Shown: in pieces, positions 38,060 through 49,431 of the stretch
Numbering within the stretch: the first letter of the stretch is position 1
Layout: every line of letters begins with the position of its first letter
Assembly (NCBI GenBank): GCA_026413225.1
Contig: CM048591.1
Location: 78,222,009 to 78,286,008 of the forward strand
Length of the DNA: 64,000 bases
Direction of reading: 5' to 3'
Source: Otis tarda
Taxonomy: Eukaryota > Chordata > Aves > Otidiformes > Otididae
Position numbers and translations under genes: made by a program
Notes under the pieces: model-generated
Database searches by the model: none
Told to the model about the DNA's origin: nothing
The model's input: only the letters and a program-made list of their open reading frames with translations

Positions 38060-38691
38060 TCAGCTGCCAAGGGAGAGGCTTGGTGTGGTGACTTGAGAAA
38101 CTTCTGGTGGCCTTCTATGACTGGGTTATGGCTTTAGTGGACAAGGGATGACCAACGGATGTCAGCTACCTGGACTTGTGCAAAACATTTGACACTGGCT
38201 GACATGAAATCCTTGTCTCTAAACTAGAGAGACATGGATTTGATCGATGGACCACTCAGTGGAGAAGGAATTGGCTGGATGGCCACATTCAAAGAGTTGT
38301 GGTCAACAGCTTGATATCCAATTGGAGACCAGTGATGAGTGGTGCTCCTCAGACATTGGTATTAGGACTGGCGCTGTTTATCCTCTGTCAGCGACATGGA
38401 CAATGGGACAGAGTGCACCGTCAGCAAGTTTGCCAAGGGCACCATGCAGTGTGGTGTGGTCAACATGCTGGAGGGGAGGGATGCCATCCAGAGGGACCTG
38501 GACAGGCTGGAGAGGTGGGCCCATGCAAATCTCATGAAGTTCAACCAGGCCAAGTGCAAGGTCCTGCACGTGGGTCATGGCAATCCCAGGCACAAGTCCA
38601 GGTTGGGCTGAGAATGGATGGAGACCAGCCCTGAGGAGAAGGACTTGGGAGTGCTGGTGGACGAGAAGCTCAACCATTCTTTGATTCTACG
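38060..38691 (+). mobile_element. CR1 retrotransposon, reverse-transcriptase domain joined directly to the 3' terminus
   Basis: About 600 bp match the central part of the CR1 ORF2 reverse transcriptase. Motif A appears as YLDLCKTFD (38167-38193) and is followed by an in-frame TGA at 38200-38202. A 2-bp loss near 38378-38388 shifts the frame. Motif C, normally FADD, reads FAKG at about 38429-38440. The thumb-side text [18 protein letters not shown] (about 38490-38545) is well kept. Another stop falls at 38609-38611. At about 38671 the coding sequence stops abruptly at 'GAGAAGCTCAAC' and continues straight into CATTCTTTGATTCTACGA, the CR1 terminal repeat. The rest of ORF2 and the 3' untranslated region are therefore missing. 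The copy is dead. The 5' boundary is approximate. Confidence 0.9.
38396..38611 (+). pseudogene. Degenerate CR1 reverse-transcriptase fragment
   Basis: This 71-codon open stretch covers the part of CR1 reverse transcriptase from just before motif C onward. It reads TVSKFAKGT where the active enzyme has an aspartate pair in FADD, so the catalytic metal-binding site is destroyed. Downstream, [16 protein letters not shown] and the KVLHVGHGN segment are family-typical. The apparent Met is an internal residue of the original protein. It ends at a TGA created in a Gly codon of the family pattern. Confidence 0.8.
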
Positions 38692-41600
38692 ATCTCCAAG
38701 CCATCCACACACCTTCCAGAAGCACAGCCAAAAAGAAAGCAGGGTGTGACTCAGAAGTATTGTTTCTCTCCTGGCATTGCTCTCTTCAGATTGGAGGCTG
38801 CTTCATGGTTGCAAAGAGTGTTTGAATAAATTAGAGCTTTTCTACTAACTTGTGCCAAGTTCCCCACACTGAGTAGCATCCAAAGTCCGCTTACGGGAAT
38901 TAACCTCCTGTATTACACGGCCACTTTCTGAGTAATTTTGTACATGTTGGGAAAGTTTTCCACTGAATATTTAAATATCAGTGTGCGAGACCAGGAACTC
39001 GACTACAGCACAAACCAAAATCTTAACATTGTCTGGGACATGCAGTTTGGTAAGCTACAATCTTCTTCCAGTTAGATGTTTGTCAGTCTCCAAAATCCCA
39101 GTCTTCAACACCCACGGCTGGTTGTAAGCGGCAATATCTTCTTAGAAGGGTAAAAGAGTAAAGTTTTTTTCAAGAAAGCACAGGGGCAATTAAAAAAGTA
39201 TTTCTTGCCTACTTGTGTCCAACTCTAGCCAACAGCACGGGCTTCTGTAAAGAGTCAGAGCACTAAAAATTCATAAAGTATATTTTTATGGCAGAATAAA
39301 TACTTCTTGTGGATTGGAATTTCCTGCCTCTGGTGAGATGGGAACCTCATGCTATTCTTCCTCAGCACGGTCAGAACGTTTCCTATTTTTGCAGATCATC
39401 CAAAGATTTTCTGTGTCACACTTAACATGTTTTCCAAGTCAAGTTGGCAAAAGTGTATTTTAAGCAAAGTGCAAAGCACAGTAGGATGTACTGTATAGTG
39501 CCATCTGCCGAAAAGTTAAGTGCTCCCACATAAGAATAGAAGTTTGTGCATTTTCCATTAATGCAAAAAAGAATCTTGAGATGGGATGATATTTACTGGC
39601 TATGGGTAGGTCCCATCCATCCCCATTTAGAACCACTATCTCAATTTACATGTTGAACATGAACAGCCAATTCTGGAGTTTATGGCATTGTGAATGATGG
39701 TGTGAATGATTCCCAAAGAAGACACATGAACACATACGGAATGTTTTTACAACACCAAGACTCTACACATACCACTTAAAAGATTTTGAGCCCATCCTAG
39801 AGAGTGATCCTTATTTCAGGCCGAGATACCAGGTGACAAGAACCTGTCCAGATGCAATTTACATGTTAGTAATCCTACTCCACAAAAGTTGTGTAGCCAC
39901 CACATCAAGTCTGTTTTCTGCTTTGCTATTTCAGTCCTTAACGCAGACACTTAAGACCTTAAGGCAGACACTTTGTTGACTGTTTTTATTAGTAATTTTC
40001 AGGTTTTGCTCCTTTGCTCTTAGAAAATCACTGGAAGTCTTTAATGCTGGCTGCTTCACTGTATTACTTGATTGACTAAAGGGATGACCAGTCAACACAT
40101 GTTGTACTAATAACCCCAAAGCTGTACATTAGACAGAAAACATGGAATAATAACTCACCTAACTACAATGTCTTTGAGAAGCAAGACAAATCTTAAAGAA
40201 AAAGACTGTATTTTGTGAGATAAGACAGGTTTCAATTTGAATTTTTGCACAGTCTTGTCTGTAGAGGAAATATCTCTTACTCAAGAACTTAAGCAGATAG
40301 GGTTATAATGATATAAACCCATGCTTAGACTCTTGTTTGGGTAGCAAATTTGCTTTTGAGGGTTTTAGTTTATGTTACTGTGAGAGGGCTTAAGCTACAT
40401 CGTACAAGAAATTCATACCAAAATAAGACTTTCCTTGTGCAGATAAACTGTTAGAGTATGAAGTGCTCCTAAAATTTTTCCTTATCCTTGCTAGATGACA
40501 GTTTCTTCCATAACCTTTCAAGTACAAGTTTATCAATCCATCAGGTGAGATTATGCAAAGATTCTAACGTTCAGTCAACCAGTTGACTGGAAATTAACTA
40601 TTGCACTGTATTTTTTAAAGTTAGACTAGAAGAAAAAGATGGATAAGTTATCCTCCGGTGAGAGTCGTAGATCTGAGACAGTACACGCAAGTAGCAAGTA
40701 GATACTACAATGCATAGTAGATTGATTCTGTGATACCCCAGTTCACTGCAAATTTACATCTTGCAATGGTATTTGCAATATTTACACCCACTGTGTATTT
40801 AATCTGTTTGTTTTTGTGTTGTTTTCTTCATGTTGACTTGTGGTTAATTCCAAGGAGAGCAGACTAGCCTGCTGGTGGACTGGAAGTTGAACAATAAGTT
40901 AAGTGTAGCTTAATTTATTGAGATCTAATGGACCAGTTCAGATGTCATTCCTTTCCAGTTTCTTGCTCAACCCGTGGAGCGTTATTGTGTGGCTGTCTTC
41001 ACAGCAACTTGTATCCTGAAGGGGACTAGAGGCAGGGATGCTGAAACAAAGAACTTTGAAGTGGATGAAAAAACATGAATTGTTGGACAGTAGTCTGGGA
41101 GGCTCAAAGATCACAGTGATGGTTGCAGCCATAGGAGCAAGCCAGACCTCTCTGATCTTTATGCAATGTAGGGGCTATCTGTTGTACAGAAAATTATTTC
41201 TTGCTATGCGCTTTTCTTTCCTTTAAATATACACAGTATTTTGCTTTGGAAAGCCTATTTTCAGTGACAGTGACACTCACACAGTGGTCCAACTGTTTTT
41301 AGGTCTTGCAAGTTATTTGCACCTAGTTGGAAATGATTGGATAGGTCATTGTTGACTACATGTGAAGTGCACCAGTATCCTGGTTTAGAGACAGCTGGAA
41401 TCAGAAGCTATTTCTCCACAAAAATATGTTTTTGAAAAAACCTGCAGAGGTGGTTTTCAGAGAAAGAGAGAGGAAGGAAAAAAAAACACTCTGAACAATT
41501 ACTTTTTTTTTTTTCTGTAACGTGTTATTATGCACTTCCTCCATCTTGTTATTTTCTTTCTTTTCTCTACTCTCATTACATTTTTATATCCAATTATTTT

Positions 41601-42686
41601 TATTTTTGTGAACCTTATTTTCGCTGTGCTGGCTTTCAAACTAGTGTTCCTGAATCATATTATATAGTTGCAGAAAATGATCCAAGGAGAAACCCAAAGT
41701 CAGAATCTGAAATGTTTTTGTAGAAGCCATCCCCTAAATCTTACACTTGCTTTGGAAAAACTGAACCAAACAGTAGTATATAATATCTCTGAAACTAATA
41801 GATACGGGTAAATTATGGTTGCCTTTTCCCTGTAAAGAGTGAGGACATGCAGAAGACACATGTGGAAAGAAGCAATGAGGGAGAGGAAGGGATGGAGCTG
41901 GAGAAGGAAGGAAGAAGTCCCCAGGGAGCAAGAGTCCGGTCTCTGGTGTGGGGGAGATGGGGTGCCCCGCTGTGTCGCCTGACAAAGGACAATGTTGGAA
42001 CCTCTCACGAATGCCTGGTTGTTCCTCTATTCAAAAGGGCAGACAGAGGTTGAAAGGCATCCCAAATGGAGTATTTGGGTGTGTGCCTTCCTACGCATGA
42101 CACACTTGCGTACATTCTAAGAGAAAAAACAGCTGTGGAGCCACACCAAAAACGTGGTTAAAAATACCCCACAAAAAACACTTGTGAAGCATCAATTCCT
42201 CTTCTCTGGAAAGAGGACATGGTGGACTTTTTCCTTCTGTCTTTCAAACTAACCATTCCTTCTTTGCATGTAAAAAGGCAAAGAAAAAAAAAAACAAAAC
42301 AAAAACACCAAACCAGTCTTCCATTCAAAATGGCTGTCTAGTTTCAAATCATCTTCCATTAAACCCTAACAGTATTGACAAAATTTTGTTTTGAAAAAAA
42401 GAAAAATTGAGGTGGAGAAAAATCTGCTTCGGAGAGCTTTGATTTTTCTTTTTAAAATAACTACACTGTCAAAGAGGTTGCTTCTGAACAAGTAGATGGG
42501 TTAATTTGCTACAGTAGTCAGTATTTTTAACACATATTAATATTGTACACAATACAGCTCTATGCAATAACATACTACATAGATTGCTTGCCTGAACCTT
42601 CATGATTTATTCTAGCTGGAAACTTGTTCTTTGGCACTGGCAAAAGTGCTTTGGCTCGTAAAAGCATAGAAGGGGCAGCCAAAAGT

Positions 42687-42697
42687 CCAGCAGGTGG
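42687..42697 (+). promoter_or_regulatory. CTCF-like core motif
   Basis: CCAGCAGGTGG matches the core of the CTCF consensus (CCANNAG followed by G-rich sequence). The downstream bases GAC fit less well than the usual GCRC. One such partial match is expected fairly often by chance in 64 kb, so this is only a candidate boundary site. Confidence 0.2.
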
Positions 42698-43949
42698 GAC
42701 CCACAAACACGTACGCACGTAGGGAAAGCTCCGCAGTTGAATAAACACGCAAATTTATTTCACACACAGTTGGGTTGAGATCTTCCTACCGTGGGTGCTG
42801 TGTTGTGCCCCAAAACATGACCAATAGCAGACCATCGTTCTCCAGGAGCTTTCAAGGACACAGAGCCCAAATTGGTGGGCAGCCTGTAGATCCCAGGTCC
42901 TGACGCTAATTTAATTGCTCGCATCCCGGGCTCTCTCAGGGTGGGGGAGTGGGGAGCTGAAAAAAATTAAAGCTACTTTCCAAACTCATTATCTTCAGCT
43001 GTGCTAAGCACAAATCTTGTACAGCTGAGGATCTGGCCTCCTGTGATTAAAGCCATTTCCATCAGAGTGAAAATGGAGGCAAAACTAATGAGGAGAAAAC
43101 AAAAGAGACTGTGGAAAACAAAAGCAATGTGGTTTTCATTTACTTGTGTAAGGTCCAAATTATATGCTCTGTTGTCTGCTGAAGTCAAATGGAGTGTCTG
43201 ACAGCTCAGAGCACTGCAGTTTCGCAAGAGAACTCTGCTGTTGTCTCAGATGCAGCACACCTTAAATTTTTCTGTATTTCGTGTTAGCAACCAGGTATGC
43301 CTACAATTTAATTGCGGTTCGCTTTTCTTAGCGTTCGTATTTCTCAGGATGCAGTAGGTGGTAAAATTACCTCACTCAGATTCCTGTGCAAGACCTGTTG
43401 CCTCACTTGGTGTTAATTTTCCTGTGGTCTATGGTGAAATGCAGTCATAGCTGCATGCAGAGTGCACTTCTGCATTTCTGTGATCTTCATGATATAACTG
43501 CAGTTAGATCCACCCCAACTTGTCTGTGTTGGGATGGCTGCCACAACCATCTGGGCAAAACCTGATAACCAAACAACTGTTTTATTCACATTTATAATTC
43601 ACTCAAAGAAATAAAGGATGTTTTCAAAAGTTAACATGAATTCTCACATTATTGCTGCTATAAGGTGGCATTGCTAACTCGAAAGCAGAAGAATAATCAG
43701 ATGAAAAATTTAAAAAGGTGAAGTTTCAAAATAAGACAAAGAAATAGAATTCTCTGAAATTTTGATTCGGAAATACAGGAATTTGGGTGAACGAAGAAAT
43801 ACTAAAAATTCTTTCATCCTCCTGAGGCTTTTCTTGTAAGTTTTCTAGTGATTACTGCCTCTTTTCAGGCTGGAAAAGATAAAATTATATTTTAGAAGAC
43901 ATTTTAATGTTTAATTTTAAACCTAGCAAGAAAAAAATGCAGTTATGGC

Positions 43950-43964
43950 AAAAAAAAAAAAAAA
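43950..43964. repeat. Poly-A tract
   Basis: A run of about 15 A with no retroposed sequence recognisable on its 5' side. Confidence 0.8.
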
Positions 43965-44892
43965 GAGGGGCAAAATATTTTCTGAATTACAAATTTTCAC
44001 TTCTAACCATTGGATGGTTCTGCTTTAGTGGAAACATCTTTTCCCAGTGTACTGTTTTATATTAAAAATCCTTAATTACTCAAGTATAAAATATTGATTT
44101 TAAAGTCTAAAAATATTACTATCGCATTTAGTGGATGTATATGTTTTACAGAAAAAAAAAAAAGAGGAAAAATTTAAAAAAGGCTTCCTCTGCTCTAGCT
44201 TCATGAGGGTACATATGCTGTTGGATACACAGTAATTGGACTAATACACATGAAGAAATTAGTCATGCTTTAATTGATTCCTGGATTCAGAATCTGCATT
44301 GTATGAAAGTATTTCCATACAAACTATTTTTTATTGTTTTTCTCTTAATATTGATTGCTACTTAGCTAATTTCTAGGAGTCTATTTCTAAAGTTTAATTT
44401 TTTTTTTTTTTTTCCTGCAGTTTAAGCTTTGTGTGACCTTTCACTTTTCACTTTGAGCTGTTGTGTTGAATTTCATGTCTTTAATCTTCTGAGCACCGAT
44501 TCACACATGTAAATCTCCAGCAAAATGTCGGCTTAAAATGCATTGTTCCTATCAGAAGAGAAACTTTGTTTTTATAAAGTGTGAACAGCTGTGCAAAATA
44601 CTGACCCAACTTTAAAATCAATGTCAAGAACAAATGTTCAGGCCTTTTGATTTTTACGTTTCTAAGCTGGGCTATCCAAACTCTGACAAGCAAGGAAAAT
44701 GAGAGGGGAAAAAAGAAATTAAGTAAGTGAAGTTTATATCCTCATGTAACAGGGAAATGTAAAACACTAATATTCAAATATTATTTCAAACAAAAAATAT
44801 GGAAAACATTTAACATCTTCTACATATTACTATTTTTGCAAGAGTATATAATATATTTGTAATTTAAAAATTTTTATTTGGCTTAGATTAGT

Positions 44893-44916
44893 CTGTTGAT
44901 CAACAGGTGCCAGGTG
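44893..44916. promoter_or_regulatory. 14-bp perfect palindrome followed by two CAGGTG E-boxes
   Basis: CTGTTGATCAACAG (44893-44906) is a perfect palindrome. Its right end overlaps the first of two CAGGTG E-boxes (44904-44909 and 44911-44916), spaced 7 bp apart start to start. CAGGTG is the type of E-box bound by ZEB and Snail repressors. The whole group spans 24 bp. Function is speculative. Confidence 0.25.
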
Positions 44917-45978
44917 GAAACTATCAATACAAGGCAATAGAGTTCCTGAGGCTGCCTTCCTGGAGAAAAATCACAGTTTAATTTAGTACTGCGGAAGCAT
45001 ACTGCTGTTTGTGGAAGGAATATGTCTGAACTGCTTCCAATCTCTGAAACATTTTAGTATGAGAAAAACACAAGGAGCCTGTTAATCTCAAACGGACAAG
45101 AGGACACTGCAGAGAAGTTTTAACAAAGTTTTTTCTTTTCTTTCTCTCCTTTTTTTTTTCACAATAAAAAAAAGATGTCACAGATCTGATCTTTCATATT
45201 TAATGTTGAACTGATATTCCCGTGGTGGCATTTGTATCTCTGGCTAGTTCTGATTTGAATACTCCTTTCATGTTCATCTTAAAATATTCTCTTCCCAAAA
45301 TAAATTGACAAGAGAGAACCAAAGGAATTATCTCCATGAAGGACTACTGAAAAAAACGTGGCTATGTAGGAAGCAAATGCAGTCCAGGGGATGCAATAAA
45401 GTTTTTTTTTTGTGGGTAAGCAAAGACAGGTAAATGAGATTGTTCCTGGAGCTCTGGGACATTTGTGGTATTGAAGGAATACAAGCCGTGGGACACAACT
45501 GCAGACAGCTGTCTGACACACGTGTGAGTCCATGGTGAACTCATGAAAAAGAGAAATGCATCAAACTACACAATTCGCGTTACCTGAGTGGAAATATCCT
45601 GAAAATTTTCTATTTTCAGGAAATAATGGTTTAAATACATTACTCCGTTTGTATTTTCTGCAGTTACATGTTCAAGAAAATAAAACTAGTTATTATTTCT
45701 AAGCAGACAAGACTGCAAACATTAAATTGGTGAAGGATAAACATTTTATATTAAGAAGCCCAGATACTGCAATCTGAATGGAAGCTGCAGGCTAAGATAC
45801 ACACGTAGAAGGAAAGCTGCACCGTGTTACACATGTTCTTTAATACGTTTTACACTCATTACTGACTTACCTGTAAATTATCTTTCGTGTATAATATTTA
45901 ACTGTTGGGTGAAGTCATGGTTTTAAATCAGATTTTATTATGTGATCTCAGACTTTGAAGACAATATTAGTTAAATGG

Positions 45979-46030
45979 ATATATACATGTATATAAAACA
46001 TTAAATATATATTCATGGATTTATATATAT
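45979..46030. repeat. TA-rich low-complexity tract
   Basis: Interrupted TATATA segments around ACATG and TTCATGG. A decayed microsatellite. Confidence 0.6.
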
Positions 46031-47761
46031 TTCGTAGCATGTCAAAGAAGAAACATCAATCTTGTTCAGTTTCCACTTACTCCCCTAAAAATATTTTTAC
46101 TTTTACATAAAAATGCAATCCTATGCAACTTTGCATGAGTCACAGATTCTGTCAAGAAAGAGCTGCTCAACTGAGGATATTCCAGCTCATACGCTGACAG
46201 TGCATTAAGTTAGATTTCCAGCCTTTTTTTTTTAACCACAATTGTCCATATTTGTGATCAATAAATAGATCATGTGAATATCAGTCCTGCTAACACTCAG
46301 AATGGGCTACATAAGGAGATCATCTTAGGTAAAATGGTGAAAAAAACGTAGGAAAGTGTAAGGATAAAAGCTTTCTTAAACTGCTGTAGTAAAATGCTGT
46401 TTTTCTAACCAGGTTTTTTGTTAATTTTATGAAGCATCATAAATATCTACAACCATGTGTAAATAAGAGAGAGAAAAAGTTATCTTTTGGATATGGCCAT
46501 CCACTAACCTGAATCTGTCCTGACCAAATTACATCACCAATTCACAAAAGATCTTTAAAATTGGAGAAATCAGATCCCAGTTAAAAGTATGGGTCATCAT
46601 GAAGCATTTAAGACTCAGATTTTTTGTCTTTTGTTTTTACTTGTTGTCTTTCAGCGATGGCACATCTGATAGCTCTTTTTCAGCCTGTGCAAACCACAAA
46701 CCTGGCAATGCTAGGAAATGCCTTTAGTAGAGTTTTACGATATTTATTATTTTAATGTTTGAACACACCCTGTTTGTCTCTTAAGAAATAGATAACACTC
46801 CTCCCTCTGTGGCAAAAGAAAAAAAAAAAATCTATTAAAAATATTTTTTTCCAGAAAATTAATCGACATTGACTTTTTGGTTGCCTAGTAGACAGATTTT
46901 GCAAAATAATATTCTATAGAGGTACAAGTAAGGCATGCAGATGTGCTCTTAGTTTTCCTCACAACATCAGCTCTTTCAAAATGGCATTTTATCTAAAAGC
47001 ATAAAAAAATTCTAAAACAACTTTAGAGAGAAACACACACTCATTCCTTAATTATATACACAGTCTGAAAGCTCTACTGAAGAATGATGTAACTCAGTGT
47101 CTGAGGACTGTGGCTTCCCTGCTCTATCCTCCAACATGGCTCTTCGTACAAATCTTTCAGCATTCATAGATATTCCACTATGAACAATAGTATTTCAGTT
47201 GAAATAATCATCCCTTACATCTCTTTCAGATGCTTTGGGTTGCCATTCTTTTACTTTTCCCGACACTTTTCACCGCTGGATTTGATTTTGAAATTATGTC
47301 TGCCGTACGTCTTCAAAAAACATCTTTGGCTAGGAGACAGACAGGTTTTGCAATGTTTGTGCTATCTCAGTTCACCTTATAATTGTATTTTTCAGATAAA
47401 AAAAAAAATCAAGCGGCTGTTGGGAACTACTGTGGGTGTTCACAACTTGTTTCTAATATTGCTTGAAATAACATAGGAAAAAATTTATGCAGAAATAATA
47501 CATTTCTATATTATATTTCACCTTTCTGCTCCCTAAGCTCAAAAAAAAGCTGATATCAGGCGAACATCGCTTTTCTGACTGTGTTAGTGTTCTGAAAGTG
47601 CTTTTGTGGAGCTAAAACATGCTTTCAGAGGAATAAATGACTTAGTTTTTTAAGCCACTTGTTTCAGACAATGTAAAATTGCATAAATTTCTATTATGGC
47701 TCAAGAAGATTCAGAGTAATTAAAGGCTTGAATAAGTTATTATTGATATGTGAACATAGGA

Positions 47762-48146
47762 CAGAAAGCCTGGAGAAGAGGAGGCTCCGGGGAGACCTGA
47801 GAGCGGCCTTCCAGTGCCTCAAGGGGGCTGCAGGAAAGGTGGGGAGAGACTGTTCAGCAGGGCCTGCTGTGACAGGATGAGGGGTAATGGTTTTAAAATA
47901 GAGGGAGGTAGATTTAGATTGGATATTAGGAAAAAATTTTTTACAATGCAAGTTGTAGAACACTGGCCCAGGTTGCCCAGAGATGTGGTGGAAGCCCCAT
48001 CCCTGGAAACATTCCAGGCCAGGTTGGCCAGGGCTGTGAGGAACCTGATCTGGTTGGAGATGTCCCTGCTCCTGGCAGGGGGGTTGGACTAGATGGGCTT
48101 TAAAGGACTCTTTCAACTCTAACCATTCTATGATTCTATGATTCTA
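47762..48146 (+). mobile_element. CR1 retrotransposon 3' end, about 385 bp
   Basis: This is the longest 3' end in the window and the least diverged by eye. It starts at AGCCTGGAGAAGAGGAGGCT and CCGGGGAGACCTGAGAGCGG. It passes through TAGATTTAGATTGGATATTA and CCATCCCTGGAAACATTCCA, then the TCCCTGCTCCTGGCAGGGGG block. It ends in three near-perfect octamer units (ATTCTATGATTCTATGATTC). It covers the last bases of ORF2-adjacent sequence and the 3' untranslated region only. The open frames on both strands inside it are artefacts. It shares its subfamily with 36011-36227. Confidence 0.97.
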
Positions 48147-48338
48147 AAGTATAATAACCTTCATAGATTTTTATGGATCAGAAAACAAGGATATACTCAA
48201 GACTAACAATTCTTCTATTGAATGGAGCAGAAAAAAGTGTTTACAGGCTAAATAACAGTCATCTGAGACCTCTATCTGAAAAGTCATAACGTACTTTCCT
48301 CTCAATATTCAATGTTAAGAAAATATTTCGTACTCACT

Positions 48339-48375
48339 GAAATTAATACACATACTGAAATTAATTACACATTCA
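48339..48375. repeat. Short tandem duplication
   Basis: The unit ACTGAAATTAATACACAT is followed at once by ACTGAAATTAATTACACAT, differing by one inserted T. This is a recent-looking slippage duplication with no evident role. Confidence 0.75.
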
Positions 48376-49299
48376 TATACTCAAAGGTTGCAGGGTACTT
48401 TTGGTATCAAGCCATGCTAGTTCTAATACTAGCAGGACTCGCGTACCAGATTATTAAAACGGTGGTCTTATTTCCTGTGGGCCTGGAATGGTGAGGACAC
48501 AAAAAGATCATCTGTCTGTTCCAAAATCAAACCCAAATTTTTCTCACAGCTCTAGCACAAAGCCATTTCCTAAATTCGTGCATAGCCTGGTGATACCGTT
48601 CAATTTAAATCAGCAAATAACATACAGCCTGATTATTGCTAGTGCTGTCATGTCTTATGTACTCTCTCTCCAGATCAAGATGAGCACAAACCAATAAACA
48701 CAGGGGTTAGGGTAGATAACCACAGAGAAAAAGTGATGAGCTATTCCAGTTTGTAGTATTTTATTTATGTATTTTAAATAAAGCAGTATAAATAGTACTG
48801 TGAGAGGATCGGCTTGAGATTTTAAGATATTAGTTTCACTTAACAGTCTTCCATTTTTTATATTGTCTATTAATGATGCCTTTTGCATTAAGATCTGCTT
48901 GTCTGACCACAAACTCGTGGCATCAGCAGATGGAAAAAACATACTCATTTCAACGGATTTTGTCCACCTCCTTTGCCAGCAAGGAGTGTTCACTTCAGCA
49001 CGGTTTCTGTTTATGTTCTATTTAGCATGAGCGCTGCAAATGATGGCAAGTTGACCACTCCCTCTGGAACACCAGAGCTTGTCCCAGTTGTGTGGAATAC
49101 TAAATTTCTTGCCTGTGGCTTGTTTCCCAAAGAATAGATTCTGGGAAGCTGTGAAGGTCTTTGAGTTTGGACCACCTAGCCCGGTCATACACAAATCCTT
49201 ATTTTATGCCATCTTTTCTCCCTTATTAGATAATTCTTCTTGTCACAGGGCCAGTCCAGCTGTTTTGGGTATGTGGTTTTATATTGTCATGGATCTGAC

Positions 49300-49431
49300 A
49301 CGTCCAGCTGAAGACCTGGTGCCTCCCGGTATCCTGCGAGACCTCTCGCGTGTTGTGCCCAAGAGCGAAACTGAGCTCGTGTGTTTTACTTGAGGCAATT
49401 AGCAAGACACTGGCCTCTGCAGATACGCACG
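49300..49431. other. CpG-dense patch in AT-rich DNA
   Basis: About nine CpG occur in 130 bp, including TCTCGCG at 49344-49350, against a CpG-poor background. A 104-codon plus-strand frame (49079-49393) ends within it, but the peptide has no domain I recognise. It could be an unmethylated regulatory element, an unannotated exon, or relic GC-rich sequence. Confidence 0.35.

Larger units (their letters stand above)
38692..47761. other. Noncoding unique sequence
   Basis: I see no gene and no confident transposon. Landmarks are a CTCF-like core at 42687-42697 inside a more CpG-containing stretch (42640-42950), poly-A at 43950-43964, a palindrome with two E-boxes at 44893-44916, and TA-rich DNA at 45979-46030. 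The remaining DNA is AT-rich with ordinary A and T runs. Confidence 0.55.

Noticed and set aside
40855-40910. CTGGTGGACTGGAAGTTGAA resembling a CR1 reverse-transcriptase segment
   Set aside because: The match is about 30 bp, and neither upstream nor downstream sequence continues it. It is probably chance.
47694-48116. 140-codon minus-strand frame resembling the one at 35832-36254
   Set aside because: The similarity is due to the shared CR1 3' untranslated region, not to a gene family.
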